64,000 nucleotides of DNA, from contig NC_134013.1 in NCBI RefSeq assembly GCF_040712315.1, positions 3,073,001 to 3,137,000 on the forward strand. The letters run 5' to 3'. The position numbers and the translations under genes are program-made. Shown here in pieces: positions 33,329 to 45,099 of the stretch. Source of the stretch: Castanea sativa (lineage: Eukaryota; Streptophyta; Magnoliopsida; Fagales; Fagaceae). The notes below the pieces were generated by a model. The model had not been told where the DNA came from and made no database searches. It saw only the letters and a program-made list of their open reading frames with translations. How positions within the stretch are numbered: the stretch's first letter is position 1; the number at the start of each line of letters is the position of its first letter.

Positions 33329-35335
33329 CTAGGATGGGGAGTCTGGTTCTGGTCGACGCAGAATTGCAGCCGTGACACACTGTCGAGCCACAGACTGACT
33401 CCCAAGTAACTCCACCACCTGGTCTCCAGAATGAAATTTGATTTTGACATGCAAGGTTGAGGAAACAGCCCCTAACGCATGCAGCCAAGGTCTCGCCACA
33501 ATAGCCGTATAGGGAGAATAAGCATCGACCACGATGAAATCTACGTCTACCACCTCCGGACCTGATTGCACAGGCAGTCTAATCTGTCCCTTTGGAACGA
33601 CGGCTCTCCCTTCGAAGCTTATCAAGGGTGAGTCATATGGCATAAGATCTTCAACTCTTAACTTCAAGCCTCTAAATAGGTCAGGGTACATGATATCTGC
33701 ACCACTACCTTGATCAACCATTACCCTCTTTACATCGTAGTTCCCTATTCTGAGGGTTACTACTAAGGCATCATCATGAGGCTGGATGGTCCCGATCTTG
33801 TCCTCTTCAGAAAAACTTAGGACTGGCAGGATACTTGCCTTAATCCTTTTCGGCTGATCCCGTGACTCCTCGGTAAATGTTCGAGCAACTGACATTACCC
33901 TGAAAGGAGCTGAGCCAGTCCTACCGGGTGCTGCAAAAATGACATTGATAGTACCTAGAGGAGGTCTAGATGAAGAACCGTCGTGGTTTGCCACTCCTGA
34001 TTGGTTTCCTCGCCCGTTGGGTTGGTACAGAAACTGCTTCAGCTTTCCCTCTTTAACCAATTGTTCCAGATGATTCCACAAAGTGCGACAGTCCTCGGTG
34101 GTATGACCTCTCTCCTGGTGATAATGGCAGTGGAGATTTTGGTTGCGTCTTAAAGGGTCTCCCGCCATTTTATTCGGCCATTTGAAAAAAGGCTCATGCC
34201 TTATTTTCTCCAACAGCTGCTGCACCGGCTCCCTGAAGACGGTGTTGACCACTTGTGGGGGTATGTGACCAGCCTGCCTGGAAAAATCCCGCGTAGGCCT
34301 ATTGTTGTTGTATCGGTCCGACCTGAAATCCCTCCTTTCTTGTGGGATAACCTTCGCCTTGCCTTTTCCCTGCTGCTGATCTTCCTCAACCCTTTTGTAC
34401 TCGTCGATGCGATCCATCAGTCGACGTACGCTTCTTACTGGCTTCTTCGTCAAGGATTTCCTCAAGTCATGCTCCGTTGGTAGGCCGACCTTGAAGGTCC
34501 TTATGGCTACATCGTCAAAGTCTCCGTCGATTTCGTTGAACATTTCCCAATATCGGTCCGAATACGTTTTCAGGGTTTCCCCTTCCCTCATGGCCATGGA
34601 TAGTAAAGAATCCAATGGACGAGGAACTCTACTGCACGTGATAAAGCGAGAACCGAATGCTCTAGTAAGCTCTTTGAAAGAATCAATGGAGCCTGCCCTT
34701 AAGCCATCAAACCATCTCATGGCTACGGGCCCTAGGCTAGAAGGAAAAATCTTGCACAACAAAGTTTCATTCCTGGAATGCACTGCCATTCTCTGGCTGA
34801 AATGGCTTACGTGCTCCACAGGATCCGTCCGACCATTGTAAAGAGTGAAGGCCGGTTGTGTGAAACGCCGAGGTAACCTCCCTTCCTCCAATCTGCGCGC
34901 GAAGGGTGATCTGGAGATTTGGTGCAACGCTCTTCCCATTGCGTCATTTCCCAAGCCCCTAGGGGGGTAGTCTCTGCCCCGCCTCTCATGCAGATTGTCT
35001 TCCTCGGAAGAGACATATTCACCTGGGGGAGTTCTGGATCTCCGCTCGTAATTGTCATCCTCGGATCCTTCCGAAGAGGGGTTAGAGGCCGGAGGAGTTC
35101 TCCTTCTCCTCACGTGACGCAGTCTCCTTTTTAGGCCGTCAATCTCTTTCTGCATGGCCCTGGCATTTCTCTCATAAGGAACTCTACTTCCTCCTTGCGA
35201 ATGACTAGCACTTCTGATGGTGTGTGTAGTATGTACACTTCCTTCTCGGTTCTCTCCATGATCAGGATGTAAGGAGTGATCCTCACGCTGGGAGCCGACG
35301 GACTCTGCACTGCGTGGTGGTTCTGATCCTACCAT
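33329..35335 (-). CDS. TE2 gag-protease polyprotein
   Basis: Intact ORF of 668 residues. ATG at 35335, 31 bp inside the primer binding site. The N-terminal third is charged and Ser/Arg-rich. The capsid-like region (MRWFDGLRAG, SDRYWEMFNEIDGDFDDVAI, RRLMDRIDEYKRVEED) lies at about residues 205-320. The zinc-knuckle variant CHYHQERGHTTEDC is at about 403-416. The protease has the active-site motif VDQGSGADIMY at about 540 and the flap-side PLISFEGRAVVPKG. It ends with TAG at 33331-33329; a second TAG follows 15 bases later, and the same frame then continues into RT. Gag packs the element RNA, and the protease would cut the polyprotein. Confidence 0.9.
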   Translation of the reverse strand: MVGSEPPRSAESVGSQREDHSLHPDHGENREGSVHTTHTIRSASHSQGGSRVPYERNARAMQKEIDGLKRRLRHVRRRRTPPASNPSSEGSEDDNYERRSRTPPGEYVSSEEDNLHERRGRDYPPRGLGNDAMGRALHQISRSPFARRLEEGRLPRRFTQPAFTLYNGRTDPVEHVSHFSQRMAVHSRNETLLCKIFPSSLGPVAMRWFDGLRAGSIDSFKELTRAFGSRFITCSRVPRPLDSLLSMAMREGETLKTYSDRYWEMFNEIDGDFDDVAIRTFKVGLPTEHDLRKSLTKKPVRSVRRLMDRIDEYKRVEEDQQQGKGKAKVIPQERRDFRSDRYNNNRPTRDFSRQAGHIPPQVVNTVFREPVQQLLEKIRHEPFFKWPNKMAGDPLRRNQNLHCHYHQERGHTTEDCRTLWNHLEQLVKEGKLKQFLYQPNGRGNQSGVANHDGSSSRPPLGTINVIFAAPGRTGSAPFRVMSVARTFTEESRDQPKRIKASILPVLSFSEEDKIGTIQPHDDALVVTLRIGNYDVKRVMVDQGSGADIMYPDLFRGLKLRVEDLMPYDSPLISFEGRAVVPKGQIRLPVQSGPEVVDVDFIVVDAYSPYTAIVARPWLHALGAVSSTLHVKIKFHSGDQVVELLGSQSVARQCVTAAILRRPEPDSPS

Positions 35336-35365
35336 GATGTCCTAAACCTCCTTAAAAACTAAATC

Positions 35366-35383
35366 CCCACAGACGGCGCCAAT
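35366..35383 (-). other. Primer binding site of TE2
   Basis: On the minus strand attggcgccgtctgtgggg follows the 5' LTR, the same as in TE1. The first part resembles the complement of the tRNA-Asp 3' end. Confidence 0.7.
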
Positions 35384-36117
35384 TGTAAGGACACAATTCA
35401 AATCTCCAAACCACGACTGGGAGGAAAATGGGCTTGAAAGGCCTTTGTTCACAATGAATTTGTAGAGGATGGGTTTGTAATTTAGATTTCAAGGATGGCT
35501 TTAGACAATCACAAAAAGAACGGGCTTTGGGCCCAATGGAACAAAACAAAGAATCGTTTGTAAAGAGTAAGATTGAGAATTCCTCCTCGGACTGTTTCCG
35601 AGGATAGTTTCTAATAATATTTCTTAAGTGTGGATACAAGTATTGATTATCATACACCTTTTCTTTCTCAAAAAGCCTCTCCCTTCTTCCTATGCCTTCC
35701 CTCCTATTTATACTCCTCCTCTTCTCTTCATCATCTTCCACTCTCTCACTGCAACCCTGATTTTTGGATATTTGTCCCATCCATTCTTCCCTAAAGCCCG
35801 CTGGGATTTGGGACCAAGTTCCAAGCTCTATGCTCAGGTCCCATCCTTCCATCTATGCTGTCCGCGTATCAATTACAGAGTCTTTAATATATGGGCGGTG
35901 GTAGCAGCTTTACTTTAGACTTTCCACCGCTCTTTCTACTGTCCTCCACGTACACTGTGTATCCTCGGCTTAACATTCCGAGGAAAAGTCTACTCCTCGG
36001 ACGGTATGGGACACTTAAATACTCCACGATCATTTTGATGTTTTCGGATTTGGGTTTCTAGCCCAAAAGACCTTGTTGGGCCGTCCATTATAAATTACTG
36101 GGCCCAATACCCCTACA
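35384..36117 (-). repeat. 5' LTR of TE2 (734 bp)
   Basis: Matches 24687-25420 except for four substitutions. A canonical TATAAATA (plus-strand tatttata, 35705-35712) is the likely promoter. Several cctcgg/ccgagg motifs occur at 35585-35605 and 35960-36002. Confidence 0.96.
35705..35712 (-). promoter_or_regulatory. LTR TATA box of TE2
   Basis: TATAAATA on the minus strand in the middle of the 5' LTR. The 3' LTR has TATACATA at the same place (25008-25015). Confidence 0.6.
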
Positions 36118-36122
36118 GTAAC

Positions 36123-37384
36123 AATCAATTGGAAAATTCCCCAACTCAAAAATAATATGTTATAATGAAAATACTAAATTAATAAGTACATATAAATATG
36201 TATAACAGATTGAAGCAAACCAAAAAGGAGAGCTAACAATTTGTATTTATCAACCTGTTTATAAGCCGAATTATATTTTATGTGTTTTTCAGTCAACTGA
36301 AGTTGCATTAAAGTCAATTTCTAATGTTTGGGGTGTAGGTGAGCTTCTTTAATGGATCACCATTTCATTAAAAAACTCACAACTGTTTAAAAATTTGCTA
36401 ACTCAGTTTATGATAAAAATAAAAGTAAAAAATAGAAAAAATTAAACATTATTTGTTTTATAAAAATTAAAAATTTAAAAGAGCAGTGTAAATAGTAAAA
36501 GAATTAAGAGGGAAAACCTGTTTAAGTGCTTAGAAAATAAAAAGAAAAAAAAAAAAAAGAGTGGAAAATTTCCTTCTTTAATGGCAGTTGTTAAGGTGAA
36601 AAAATTGTTTGTGTTTCATAATATCTTAACAGAACATAGTTTTTTAATTCTTTGTTCTCAGTGCACTACATCGATAGACACTCAAATGACTGATGGGGTT
36701 ATGTTTTTGTCGATGCCTCAATGACTGATGAAGGTATGCTTTTCCTTTGACACTGTCATTTCAGTTTTATTTTTTCTTTTCTAATTTTTTGTCAAAAAGT
36801 GTTTGCCAGCCTATAGATATAATTTACCTCCTTAACATTTGTAGATGGCGCAGCTAGATCTCACGTCTAATAATTTTTAGGAGATGTTGATAAGATCTAG
36901 TAGGTATTCAAGGCTATATGATTTTATTATAATAATATCTTGATGTGAAAAATGTATAAAAAAAAATTAAATTAAATAAATAGCGTTTAAATATTTTTAT
37001 CTTTAATTTTATTTTTATTATAAAATTTTAAACAACAGGGAGTCTTTTAGTAAAATTTTACGCAAAAATAATGCAATCGTTCATGATAACTTTATAATTT
37101 CTCAATGGGAGAAGGGAATGAAATTAAAAGAATAATAGAATATTCATTCTATTATTTTGTTTGGATGTGAGAGAATATTTATTCCTATTTTCCTCTTTTA
37201 AATTCTCAAATTTTCGATTCCCTCAAAATTAAGGAATATAGAAAAAAATAAAATAAAATTTTCATTAAAACTCTCAAAATAGCTTTATACACTCAACTCT
37301 TTATACTAAAATAAGAGGATATTAGTGTTGTTGTCAGAAAATGATTTTATTTCCTTCCTTTCGTATTACCCTTAATTTTAAACA
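36123..37384. other. AT-rich non-coding DNA, block B
   Basis: Counterpart of 12649-14325 without the MITE at 12699 and the solo LTR at 14331. No gene seen. Confidence 0.7.
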
Positions 37385-37851
37385 AAATTACTTATATATC
37401 ATTCTTTTATTTTAAAACATTCAAACAAAATTGCTTAATTTCATTCCATTATGTTCCTTTCTGATCTACTCTCGTTCTATTTCTATTCAATTCCAGCATT
37501 AACAGCATTGGACAGAAGCATCCATTTTGCCAAAAATGGATGATAATTGCGGTCACACGCTTGAAGCCTTTGTATTTTTGTTTGATGTCAAAAATTTTCA
37601 TTTATCACAATTTGGGACTGTTTTTGTTGGAGGTCAAAAAATTTCATTTATCACAATATGGGAATTACATTTGCAATGAGATTTGCGGGAAAGAAGAGGA
37701 GCGTTTCTCATTTTTGTCGTGTTCCTTATTCGTAACCCACCGTCTAAAACTGTAAAACCCTAAACCCCCAAACATATATTTCATCCCTTCTTAGATCTGA
37801 ATATGATATGAGAAGCCGCCAAGCCGCAAGTAAAGTGTTGTCTTTGTCAAG
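37385..37851 (+). promoter_or_regulatory. Upstream region of F-box copy, block B
   Basis: Colinear with 15064-15544. Purine-rich 5' UTR-like sequence runs just before the ATG. No clear TATA box. Confidence 0.35.
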
Positions 37852-38334
37852 ATGAGTCGTCGTGGTCGTGGGCTAGTTGAGAATGAAGAACAGTACGAGA
37901 ACAAGAAGATGAAGTCGATTGTAGTCGAGGAACAAGAAGAAGAAGAAGAAGAGGGAAGTGGAAGTGAAAGTGAAACTGGGTTTGTGGATTTGGACCCGGA
38001 TGCGCTTCGCAACGTGTTGGAGCTCGTGGATATGGTTACGTTAGGACGAGCGGCGTGTGTGAACAAGCTGTGGAGCAAGGTGGCTCGGGACGACCGGCTC
38101 TGGGAGCCGTTCTTTATAAGGCTCTGAGCTGGCAGTGGCATGCTTGAGTCCACAGATGAAATTAGAAATAATTTACGCAACTGTGCGATGTGGGCCCGTC
38201 GGGCCTTCCGGAGCTGGGTTTACTGTTATTTGGGAAGGTCCAACTTTGATACACCATCGCATTTCAATTCGATTCCGGATTTTTATTCGATCGATCCGCA
38301 GGTCTTCTCGAGTCAGATAGAACCCTGGGTTTAG
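37852..38334 (+). pseudogene. F-box paralogue with internal stop, block B
   Basis: Same gene as 15545-16030. It starts MSRRGRGLVENEEQ, has the KKMKS and Glu-rich stretch, and keeps the F-box (GFVDLDPDALRNVLELVDMV ... VNKLWSKVARDDRLWEPF). At 38125-38127 a TGG of the sister copy is TGA, giving a 91-residue product that still holds the F-box but not the C-terminal half. The rest of the frame is open after the stop (to 38334, ending SSQIEPWV), with many replacements in the middle. It is either a pseudogene or a gene for a short F-box-only protein. Confidence 0.65.
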
Positions 38335-38854
38335 AATTAAAGACAAAATCTCTTTTTCATTCCCCATACCGAGGAAGTGACGCATAACCGTGGCTGATGA
38401 TTTCGGGGAGCTTTGCAGGTTTTGATGATTAGATCTGTTCTCAGCTTTTTGTATTGTGAGTATTACCAATTACTATGTTTTAGTTAATGAAATGTGGATT
38501 TATATCAACTATTAGCTTGTTTGCGTTTTTTATTTTCTGTAAGATAGCAGCACAATGCCTTAAAAGCATATTATAGATCATGACCCCATTTATGAACTTT
38601 GTATCACAAATCAAATTACAAAAGCATGGTATTTTAGTGTACGGTCACAATGTAATGAAGAGAGAATGCATTATGAATAATGAATGAGAGTCTGAGGTAC
38701 CACCTATTGTTATATTCTTTAATCAATGTTTCATTAACATAATTGTTTTTTTTTGGTGACCTAGATCAACTTCAAGAATATAAAGTTGTAGATGATGAAT
38801 TGGATCTGAAACTTCCTTATATACAAATGTCTTAATTCTTTCCCCAGTTAAAGT
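38335..38854. other. 3' flank of F-box paralogue
   Basis: Non-coding. Contains a 230-bp stretch identical to block A (38507-38737). Confidence 0.6.
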
Positions 38855-39183
38855 TGGGTTTTGCTATATATCCACACACACCTACGCACAGAAGTGGTTT
38901 AGCTCTTAATGCCACATCTTGTTCAAGACCTAGGCACATTATCATGAACGGCTTGTTGCATACCCTGATCCACTACTGTCCCTCTTTTCGTAGCCTTGAA
39001 TCCTCCACGGGTACCAATGGAGGACCAAGAAATTACCCTACCTGATACATCTGTAACATTCACTATGATGTTGTTGAAACATGCTAGAAACTGAATCGCT
39101 CCTTTAGGTATTCTGCATGCACTCTTGTGTAAACCAATAAGCCCATTCCTATCTGAACCAATTCTTGGTACAGGTTTGGCCAT
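38855..39183 (-). pseudogene. rps11: Plastid-type rps11 fragment, block B
   Basis: Second copy of the S11 fragment, keeping the plastid-like start codon ([17 protein letters not shown] at 39183). It has [40 protein letters not shown] and VVDQGMQQA. The same internal deletion and downstream frameshift as in block A show that the insertion and first damage predate the duplication. Confidence 0.8.
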
Positions 39184-39435
39184 ATTATATCATCTCAATA
39201 AGTTAGAATATCTATACAGTGTACTCAAGATATGTGTAAAAAAAAAAAAATTGGTTGCTGATGCTTCCCTTTCTACCAGTGTGTGCTGCCCCATTGATGC
39301 ATGTGTATAGTTTCTCATCTTTCAAGTGACATGACTTTATATTTCAACTTCTGTTCCGAGGACAAGCTAATTGATGTATCATGTAGTATGGCATATTTCT
39401 GTTTACTGTATGCATGGCATTGCCTGGTTAACCAT

Positions 39436-39452
39436 CCCCCCCCCCCCCCCCC
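39436..39452. repeat. Poly-C tract, 17 C
   Basis: Counterpart of 17156-17174. Confidence 0.9.
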
Positions 39453-40008
39453 AAAGACTATAATTTGATTCAATCATTTCCCAACAACCTGTACTGTTTA
39501 TTATTTCTAAGCTAATCTTCATGAGTTTCTCATGTCAGTTTCAACTTTAAGAATTATCTTGCTTTTTTGGTTTCCATTATACTTACTAATTTTTACATTT
39601 ATCTGTAATTTGGTGATTTATTTGCAGAAGTTCTTCTGTACTGTTGGGGTAATAGGATTACACATGGGCTTTTTACTGCTCTTGAGTTGAAATATTGTTC
39701 AGACATTGTTTTCTACTTTTGTTTTGTCTTTAAATGAGCAAATATCAATGCACACGTTAGATCTCTTTAAATCAAAATTAGGATGTTATAAATTTGTCCA
39801 ATGAAACTGTGTGCATACTACTGAGTCCTTATTCTGCTTGGCCTTTAATTATGATTGTTTGTATTGTTTTTGCTCAAACCATATCTGTATCTGTACTAGA
39901 AAACAATGGTAGCATATGCTTGCTTGTGATCTTGCTTTTGTGTGTGTTTGTGTGGTGTGTGCACCTATTCATTCTGGCCCTTAATTACATTTATCTATTT
40001 TGCTTGCC
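39453..40008. other. Non-coding DNA, block B
   Basis: No gene seen. Counterpart of 17175-17730. Confidence 0.6.
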
Positions 40009-40113
40009 AAGGGCCTTGTAGTTCAGTGACATTGCTTGGTCCCCTTTATGAGGAGAACCAGGGTTTGAAACCCCTCCCCACTTGTTACATTGAATTATCA
40101 ACCCAAAAAAATA
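40009..40113 (+). mobile_element. SINE, block B copy
   Basis: Same insertion as 17731-17837. Box-A-like tagttcagtgac, box-B-like gggtttgaaacc, A-rich end, flanks tttgcttgcc and tttgcttgtcc. Confidence 0.7.
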
Positions 40114-41668
40114 ATTTTTGCTTGTCCTTATACCTTGTCTATATGTGTATTAGGAAAGCAAGGTAGTATATGCTTGTATGTGATCTTGCTTCAGGTGTCA
40201 TTCCATTGCAATTTGTGACATATATTTAGTCCTTTTAATTAAATGAGATTTCATTGGAGTCAAGCATTCTTTTCACTGTGATCAGTATGATTCCTTCCTC
40301 ATAAATTTATGAAAAATGGTAATGAGTCTGAGACACTTACTGAAAAGAAAGAAATCTTGCAATGAAAGGTTACTGTATTGAAGGTTATGCTTTTGAAGCT
40401 CTTATATTTCTGATAATCTAGTTGATGATCCTTACAAGGAAAAAAGCACCTTTTCCTTTGTGCTACTACATCACTCTTTTATGAGGCTGAAATATTCTTT
40501 TGTGTATTATATTTAAGAAATATTCTTATCAAATGTTCCTTTTTGTCAAATTGAGCATGATATCACAATGGAATTAGCTAATCTTTGCACGGATCTTTCT
40601 TGTCAAGAAATGATAGCAGTACAAGCATTTTATAATTTATATTACATTTGGAAGTTTATAAAAGAGTGGAATGGAATGGATTGAGCAGATATTAAAAGAA
40701 TTTAGTGGAATTGAAAGGAATATGGTTTATTTTCTCTACTGTGCTTAGGAAGAAAGCATTTGGCACAGATCTTGCTGACCTTTGTGTTAGTTGCAGGATG
40801 CAATTTGATGCAAGATCTTGCTTCATGTTTGTGCTTAAAGCCTGAAAGGATCTTGTTGAGCTTTTGTCAGGTTGGTATTCACGGTTCATCATATCTCTAG
40901 GGGCTATGATGTCTTATCATGTAAATCATGTCTTACCTTAGACCTCACCTTTTTCAAAATGTTTAGTTTGTAGCTTTCTTTCCTTTGGTATTTTCGTAAT
41001 AGTTTATAATTATGGGCAAATATGGATCTGTTCTCAACTTGTTGTCTTACTTGTGCCCCTCCTTGTCTTGGCATGGAGTTGCACACCATCTGCTGTCTGC
41101 ATATTTTACCTCCTTGTTGCTTGTTGGTATTCCAGTAAAGATCTATCATCTATGTGGATGTTACCGTTTATCTTTTAATTAGTGAAATGGTTTGTGTAAT
41201 TCCCTGTCATCCAAGTGGTATATGCTTCAATGGTTAGCTTGTTTGCATTTTTTTACTTTGTAAAACTTGGTCTCTCTCTAACATGATTCCACACTTCTTG
41301 AACATCCATTTGTCTGAGTATAACTGGATGTGGCATTTTATTAAGAAAACATGGGTTTTACTTTTTTGCATTGGATACAATTCTCATCACATGCTACTGA
41401 AATGAGGTATTTTTGCTATGTATTTCCCCTTAGTATTGCTACTTTTTTGTTTCCTATGTCTAGTACTGTTCACACTGTTAACCTGTGTGAATAATAGAAC
41501 ACTTTCAATTAGGCACCAGAAATACATAGTCTACATCTTTAAGTTAAAACTACCACCAAAGGTAGCCCACATCTTTAAGTAAAAACCACCACCAAAGGTG
41601 AGGTTTGATATTCTATAGATTGAGGACGAGGCTCCTGATTTCCCAAGCTCCTCAAGTTAAGGTGACCC
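40114..41668. other. Non-coding DNA, block B
   Basis: Counterpart of 17838-19364. No gene recognised on either strand. Confidence 0.55.
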
Positions 41669-41735
41669 ACTGCTATTGGGAAACCAACACCTGTGCTGAT
41701 GCTCTCGCTAGAATAGGAACCAAGCAAACTGCTGT
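41669..41735 (+). pseudogene. LINE RNase H remnant, block B
   Basis: Reads ETNTCADALARIGTKQT, slightly closer to the LINE RNase H consensus than the block A copy. A poly-C tract follows at 41751-41765. Confidence 0.45.
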
Positions 41736-43780
41736 ATTTATTTTTTATAACCCCCCCCCCCCCCCACAAGTCTTTTGAACTCCTTTCTTTCAAACCTCTA
41801 TGGCCTTTATCATTTCTGGCTTTGTCCTGCTCCTGATGGAGCTCCCTTTGTTCCTTAGTTGAATGTATTTTTCAGTTTACCCCAAAAAAAAAACATATAC
41901 TCCAGATTGGGCTTGTTCATGCAAAATTATGTGGATATGTTTAGCAGCTTGTGAATATGGGCCTAGGAAGTTGGAACATTGCCAACTGCCACTGTTTAAC
42001 AGAGTGTCCTTGCGGGTTATCTTCTTTGAGGATTGTTGGTTCTTTTTAGCTGGAAATTAAGCTTTCTTTTTCTTATTTTAACATAAGCTTTTCTTTTATG
42101 ATATTTGGCAACATACTAAGGTTTTTATATGTATCTTTATTCCTCATGGTTGATCCTCATGCTTATAATTCGTGCAAGAAATTAGGCTTTACGATTGTGA
42201 TCTTAGCCTTATCCTTCCCCGAGAAGGCGCATGGCTTGCAAAAAGTGGATTTTGTTTGTGTTTGTTTTTTGTGAAACCCATTTTAGCCATGAACTGGGAG
42301 AATGCTGCAGATTTTACCTGCTGTTATATTATTACATTATTCTAGTTCTTTGGGCCAGCTCAGTATCAATTTTCAGCTGTTTTAACTATAGGAAAGTTGA
42401 TCACCAATTTATTTGTTTGATGTTTTTGTTAAGGAGAAGAAAGATAATGATGGCGTTGGATATGCAGAAAGTTCTGTTTAAACGAACCTTTTTGACTTGC
42501 ACAAAAATATTCACATGAGAATTGATTTACTTTCAGTGTGCTTGTTTTTATGATGGTTTTAAAAACAGTTTGATGAGATGACAAGTTGTGACATATTTTT
42601 TCATATACCCATCACAACTTGTCATCTCAGCAAATTGCAAAAGTGTTTATGATGCTGTGGTCTTTTCTTTTTTTGGTGACACAAAAAAAATTACCAACAT
42701 TCCATTGTTCTAAAATTAGATGAAGCGGTTATGGATCATATATTGTGATAATGATGATGTTCCCAATGGTTGATTATTCTTTAGGAACACCAAACTCAAG
42801 CATGGGAACCAACCAATCATGAATAATTTTGAGAGTAGTGGCTTTTCTCATCAATAAAAAATTAGAGTGGCTGAGCTCTCCTTTAGGCAACATCGTTTTT
42901 AACTGGCGCAATATATGTTGGTGCATTGGGGACATGAGTTTGTGGTAGAGCTTGAGTTTAGGGGCATGAACAATTGTTTTGATGCTATAAGTTGTTGAAA
43001 TTTTTAGGACAAGTTTGTGAGTGTTTCAACTTTCAATCCCACTCCTTGGAAGACAATTACACTGTGCAATATTTTTAGCTATTGCATGGTATCTCAATCC
43101 CTATATTCCAGCTTACAACTTTCCCATGCCTTGGCTTGTTGGTTTTGGATGAATAGACATTGCTAGTTCTTTATAAATTAGTGTTTATTTTACATGTTGA
43201 GTTCCTGTTATTTTTCTTGCATATTTACTTCTTTTTCGATGAATGTCAAGTTACAAGCTTCATAGTTCCTACCATTTACAGTCAATATATCATCATCTTA
43301 TAGGTAGGTGATGACTTGTGACTGGAGTTCCTTTCTTGTTTATTTTGTTGGTAGTAGTGACTTGAATTCATTCTTGCATTTTTGAAGTGGCTTTGATTGG
43401 AGCTATAATTATTTAAACTTTTTGACTTTCACAAACACTTTAATTGATTTTCATGTTAAGTTGCCCATAGTCTGATAACGCAAAACCAATAGCATTTCTG
43501 TTAGTTGAATTCATTGTTTATGCTGACAATTAGAAGGTCCACATAGATAGTCCCAAAACAGAACACTTACCTAATTAATCAACAAATATGCAAATTTTAT
43601 AGTACTTGTAGATTGAGCATACAGAAATAAGAATGCTTGGAGAAGTACTCGTGTCTGTATTTGTATTAGAAAACAGTTGTAGCGTATGCTTACATGTGAT
43701 CTTGCTTTCGTGTGCGTGAGCAATGTGTGGGCTCTTATTCTTTCTGGCCCCTAATTACAGTGTCCAATTTTTCGTTCTGA
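41736..43780. other. Non-coding DNA: end of block B and tail of a first downstream unit
   Basis: 41889-42620 is nearly identical to block A. 42640-43640 resembles 45596-46620 and parts of 52200-52930 (for example gcaaaaccaatagcatttctg at 43482), so it is a partial unit of the array that carries the PIP genes, without a PIP gene. No coding region seen. Confidence 0.55.
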
Positions 43781-43878
43781 AAGCTTTTTAATTTAGTCGA
43801 ATTGCCTGGTCTCCTTTATGAGGAGAGCCAGGGATTGAATCTCCCCCCTCCCCCCAACCCAAAAAAAAAAAAAAAAAA
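43781..43878 (+). mobile_element. SINE, unit 1 copy
   Basis: Diverged copy of the same SINE insertion: ttttaatttagtcgaattgcc, then ctcctttatgaggagagccagggattgaatc and a long A run, with the flank tccattttggttgtcc after it. Confidence 0.6.
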
Positions 43879-45009
43879 TCCATTTTGGTTGTCCTTATAG
43901 CTTGCCCTTCATATGCTTTTATGTGATCGTGCTTGAGGTGTCATGCCATTGCAATATGTGGCATATATTTAGTCCTCTTAATTGGATGAGGCTTCACTAG
44001 CGTCACTCATTCTTTTCACTATGATCAGCATGATTCCTGCATCACAACATTGTTGAAATATGGCAGTGAGAGACTTACTAAAAAGAAAGAAATCTTGCAA
44101 TGAGACGTTTCAGGACCATTTTATGGTATATTTTAAGTTTTTAACCAAAGTACCAGAAGCAATTGTATTGAAGGTTATATTGTGCTTTTGGAACTCTTAT
44201 ATTTCTGATAATCTAGTTGATGCTCCTTATAAATTGAAGAATCTTTTCCTTTGTGTTTCTACATCACTCATTTATAGGGCTGCAATGTTCATTTCTGAGT
44301 AGATTATTCTAGGACAGACATGAGTGTTTTCTGGTAAGTGGATCCACATCCTGATGCACCCGTTGCAATGGTACTTTGTGTGTTGTATACATAGGTGACA
44401 CTTGAGCAGGCACCACACCTCCTCTTTATGGTTAGGATCTATTGTTGTTGTGATAGAATGTGATCTGTTATGGGGAAAGATGTGACTTTAAGTTTCTGTG
44501 TTTACACCTTGAATTAATTATTTTGTGCTTGCATGAAGTTGATGTTGTTTTGTAGATACTGTGTGGTTCAATCTGCTTTAGGTGAATTCCATTATAATTC
44601 TAAGTTCTCTTATTGATGATGTCATTTGTCTGTCTGTCTGTCTCTTGGATGATTGTTCTATAACTCTCTTTTGATGCTCTTCAAAATGGATGAAATCTAT
44701 CCCTGTGCTAACTTATCTTTGCCTAAGCACCGCCATGATTGTCACCTAGCCAAAATACAATCTTTACTGCCACCATGGAGAATCCTGTCATCTGTATGTT
44801 TTTCCAATTGAGGTCCTGGGTAAATGTACCTAATCCTCAACACATACGTACACTAAAACACGTGCAGGAGCGTGCAGGCACATCATACATACACACATTT
44901 GTGTAGGTGCTTCTGAAAGTCCTTTTTATTTTGAGTCTTTGAGGATTGTCAGTTCTTTCATGCTAGAAATAAAGCCGTCTTTCTTTGATCTTAACATAAA
45001 GATTTGTTG
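43879..45009. other. Non-coding DNA, unit 1
   Basis: Aligns with 49462-50250 and in part with 20340-21250. No gene seen. The ORF at 44060-44302 is not conserved in a protein-like way. Confidence 0.55.
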
Positions 45010-45099
45010 GGCAAGAGCTTTGTAGCTCATTGACATTTCTTGGTGTTTTTAACGAAGACATCCAAGATTCAAATTCTCACTCTCCCAACTATCAAATTC

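Larger units (their letters stand above)
24687..36117 (-). mobile_element. TE2: Ty3/gypsy LTR retrotransposon, Tat type, young
   Basis: Both LTRs are 734 bp (24687-25420 and 35384-36117) and differ at 4 sites. The 5-bp duplication GTAAC flanks it (24682-24686 and 36118-36122). On the minus strand the order is 5' LTR, primer binding site, gag-protease, RT, RNase H, integrase, 153-bp tandem repeats, then an opposite-strand intron-containing gene, then 3' LTR. The low LTR divergence indicates recent insertion. Even so, pol carries two in-frame stops after protease, several frameshifts at 32060-32530 and a changed integrase catalytic residue, so it probably moved with help from another element. 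Block A has the empty site at 12644. Confidence 0.96.
23205..42640. repeat. Block B: tandem segmental duplicate of 1-20340
   Basis: With TE1, TE2, the solo LTR and the MITEs removed, this sequence aligns colinearly with block A: GT-rich start, TIR element, AT-rich DNA, F-box, rps11 fragment, poly-C, SINE, LINE remnant, end region. The copies differ in transposon content and in local identity. Confidence 0.9.

Noticed and set aside
44060..44302. 80-codon ORF with a similar one at 49658-49891
   Set aside because: Both lie in duplicated non-coding units; differences include indels that change the protein, with no coding-type pattern.
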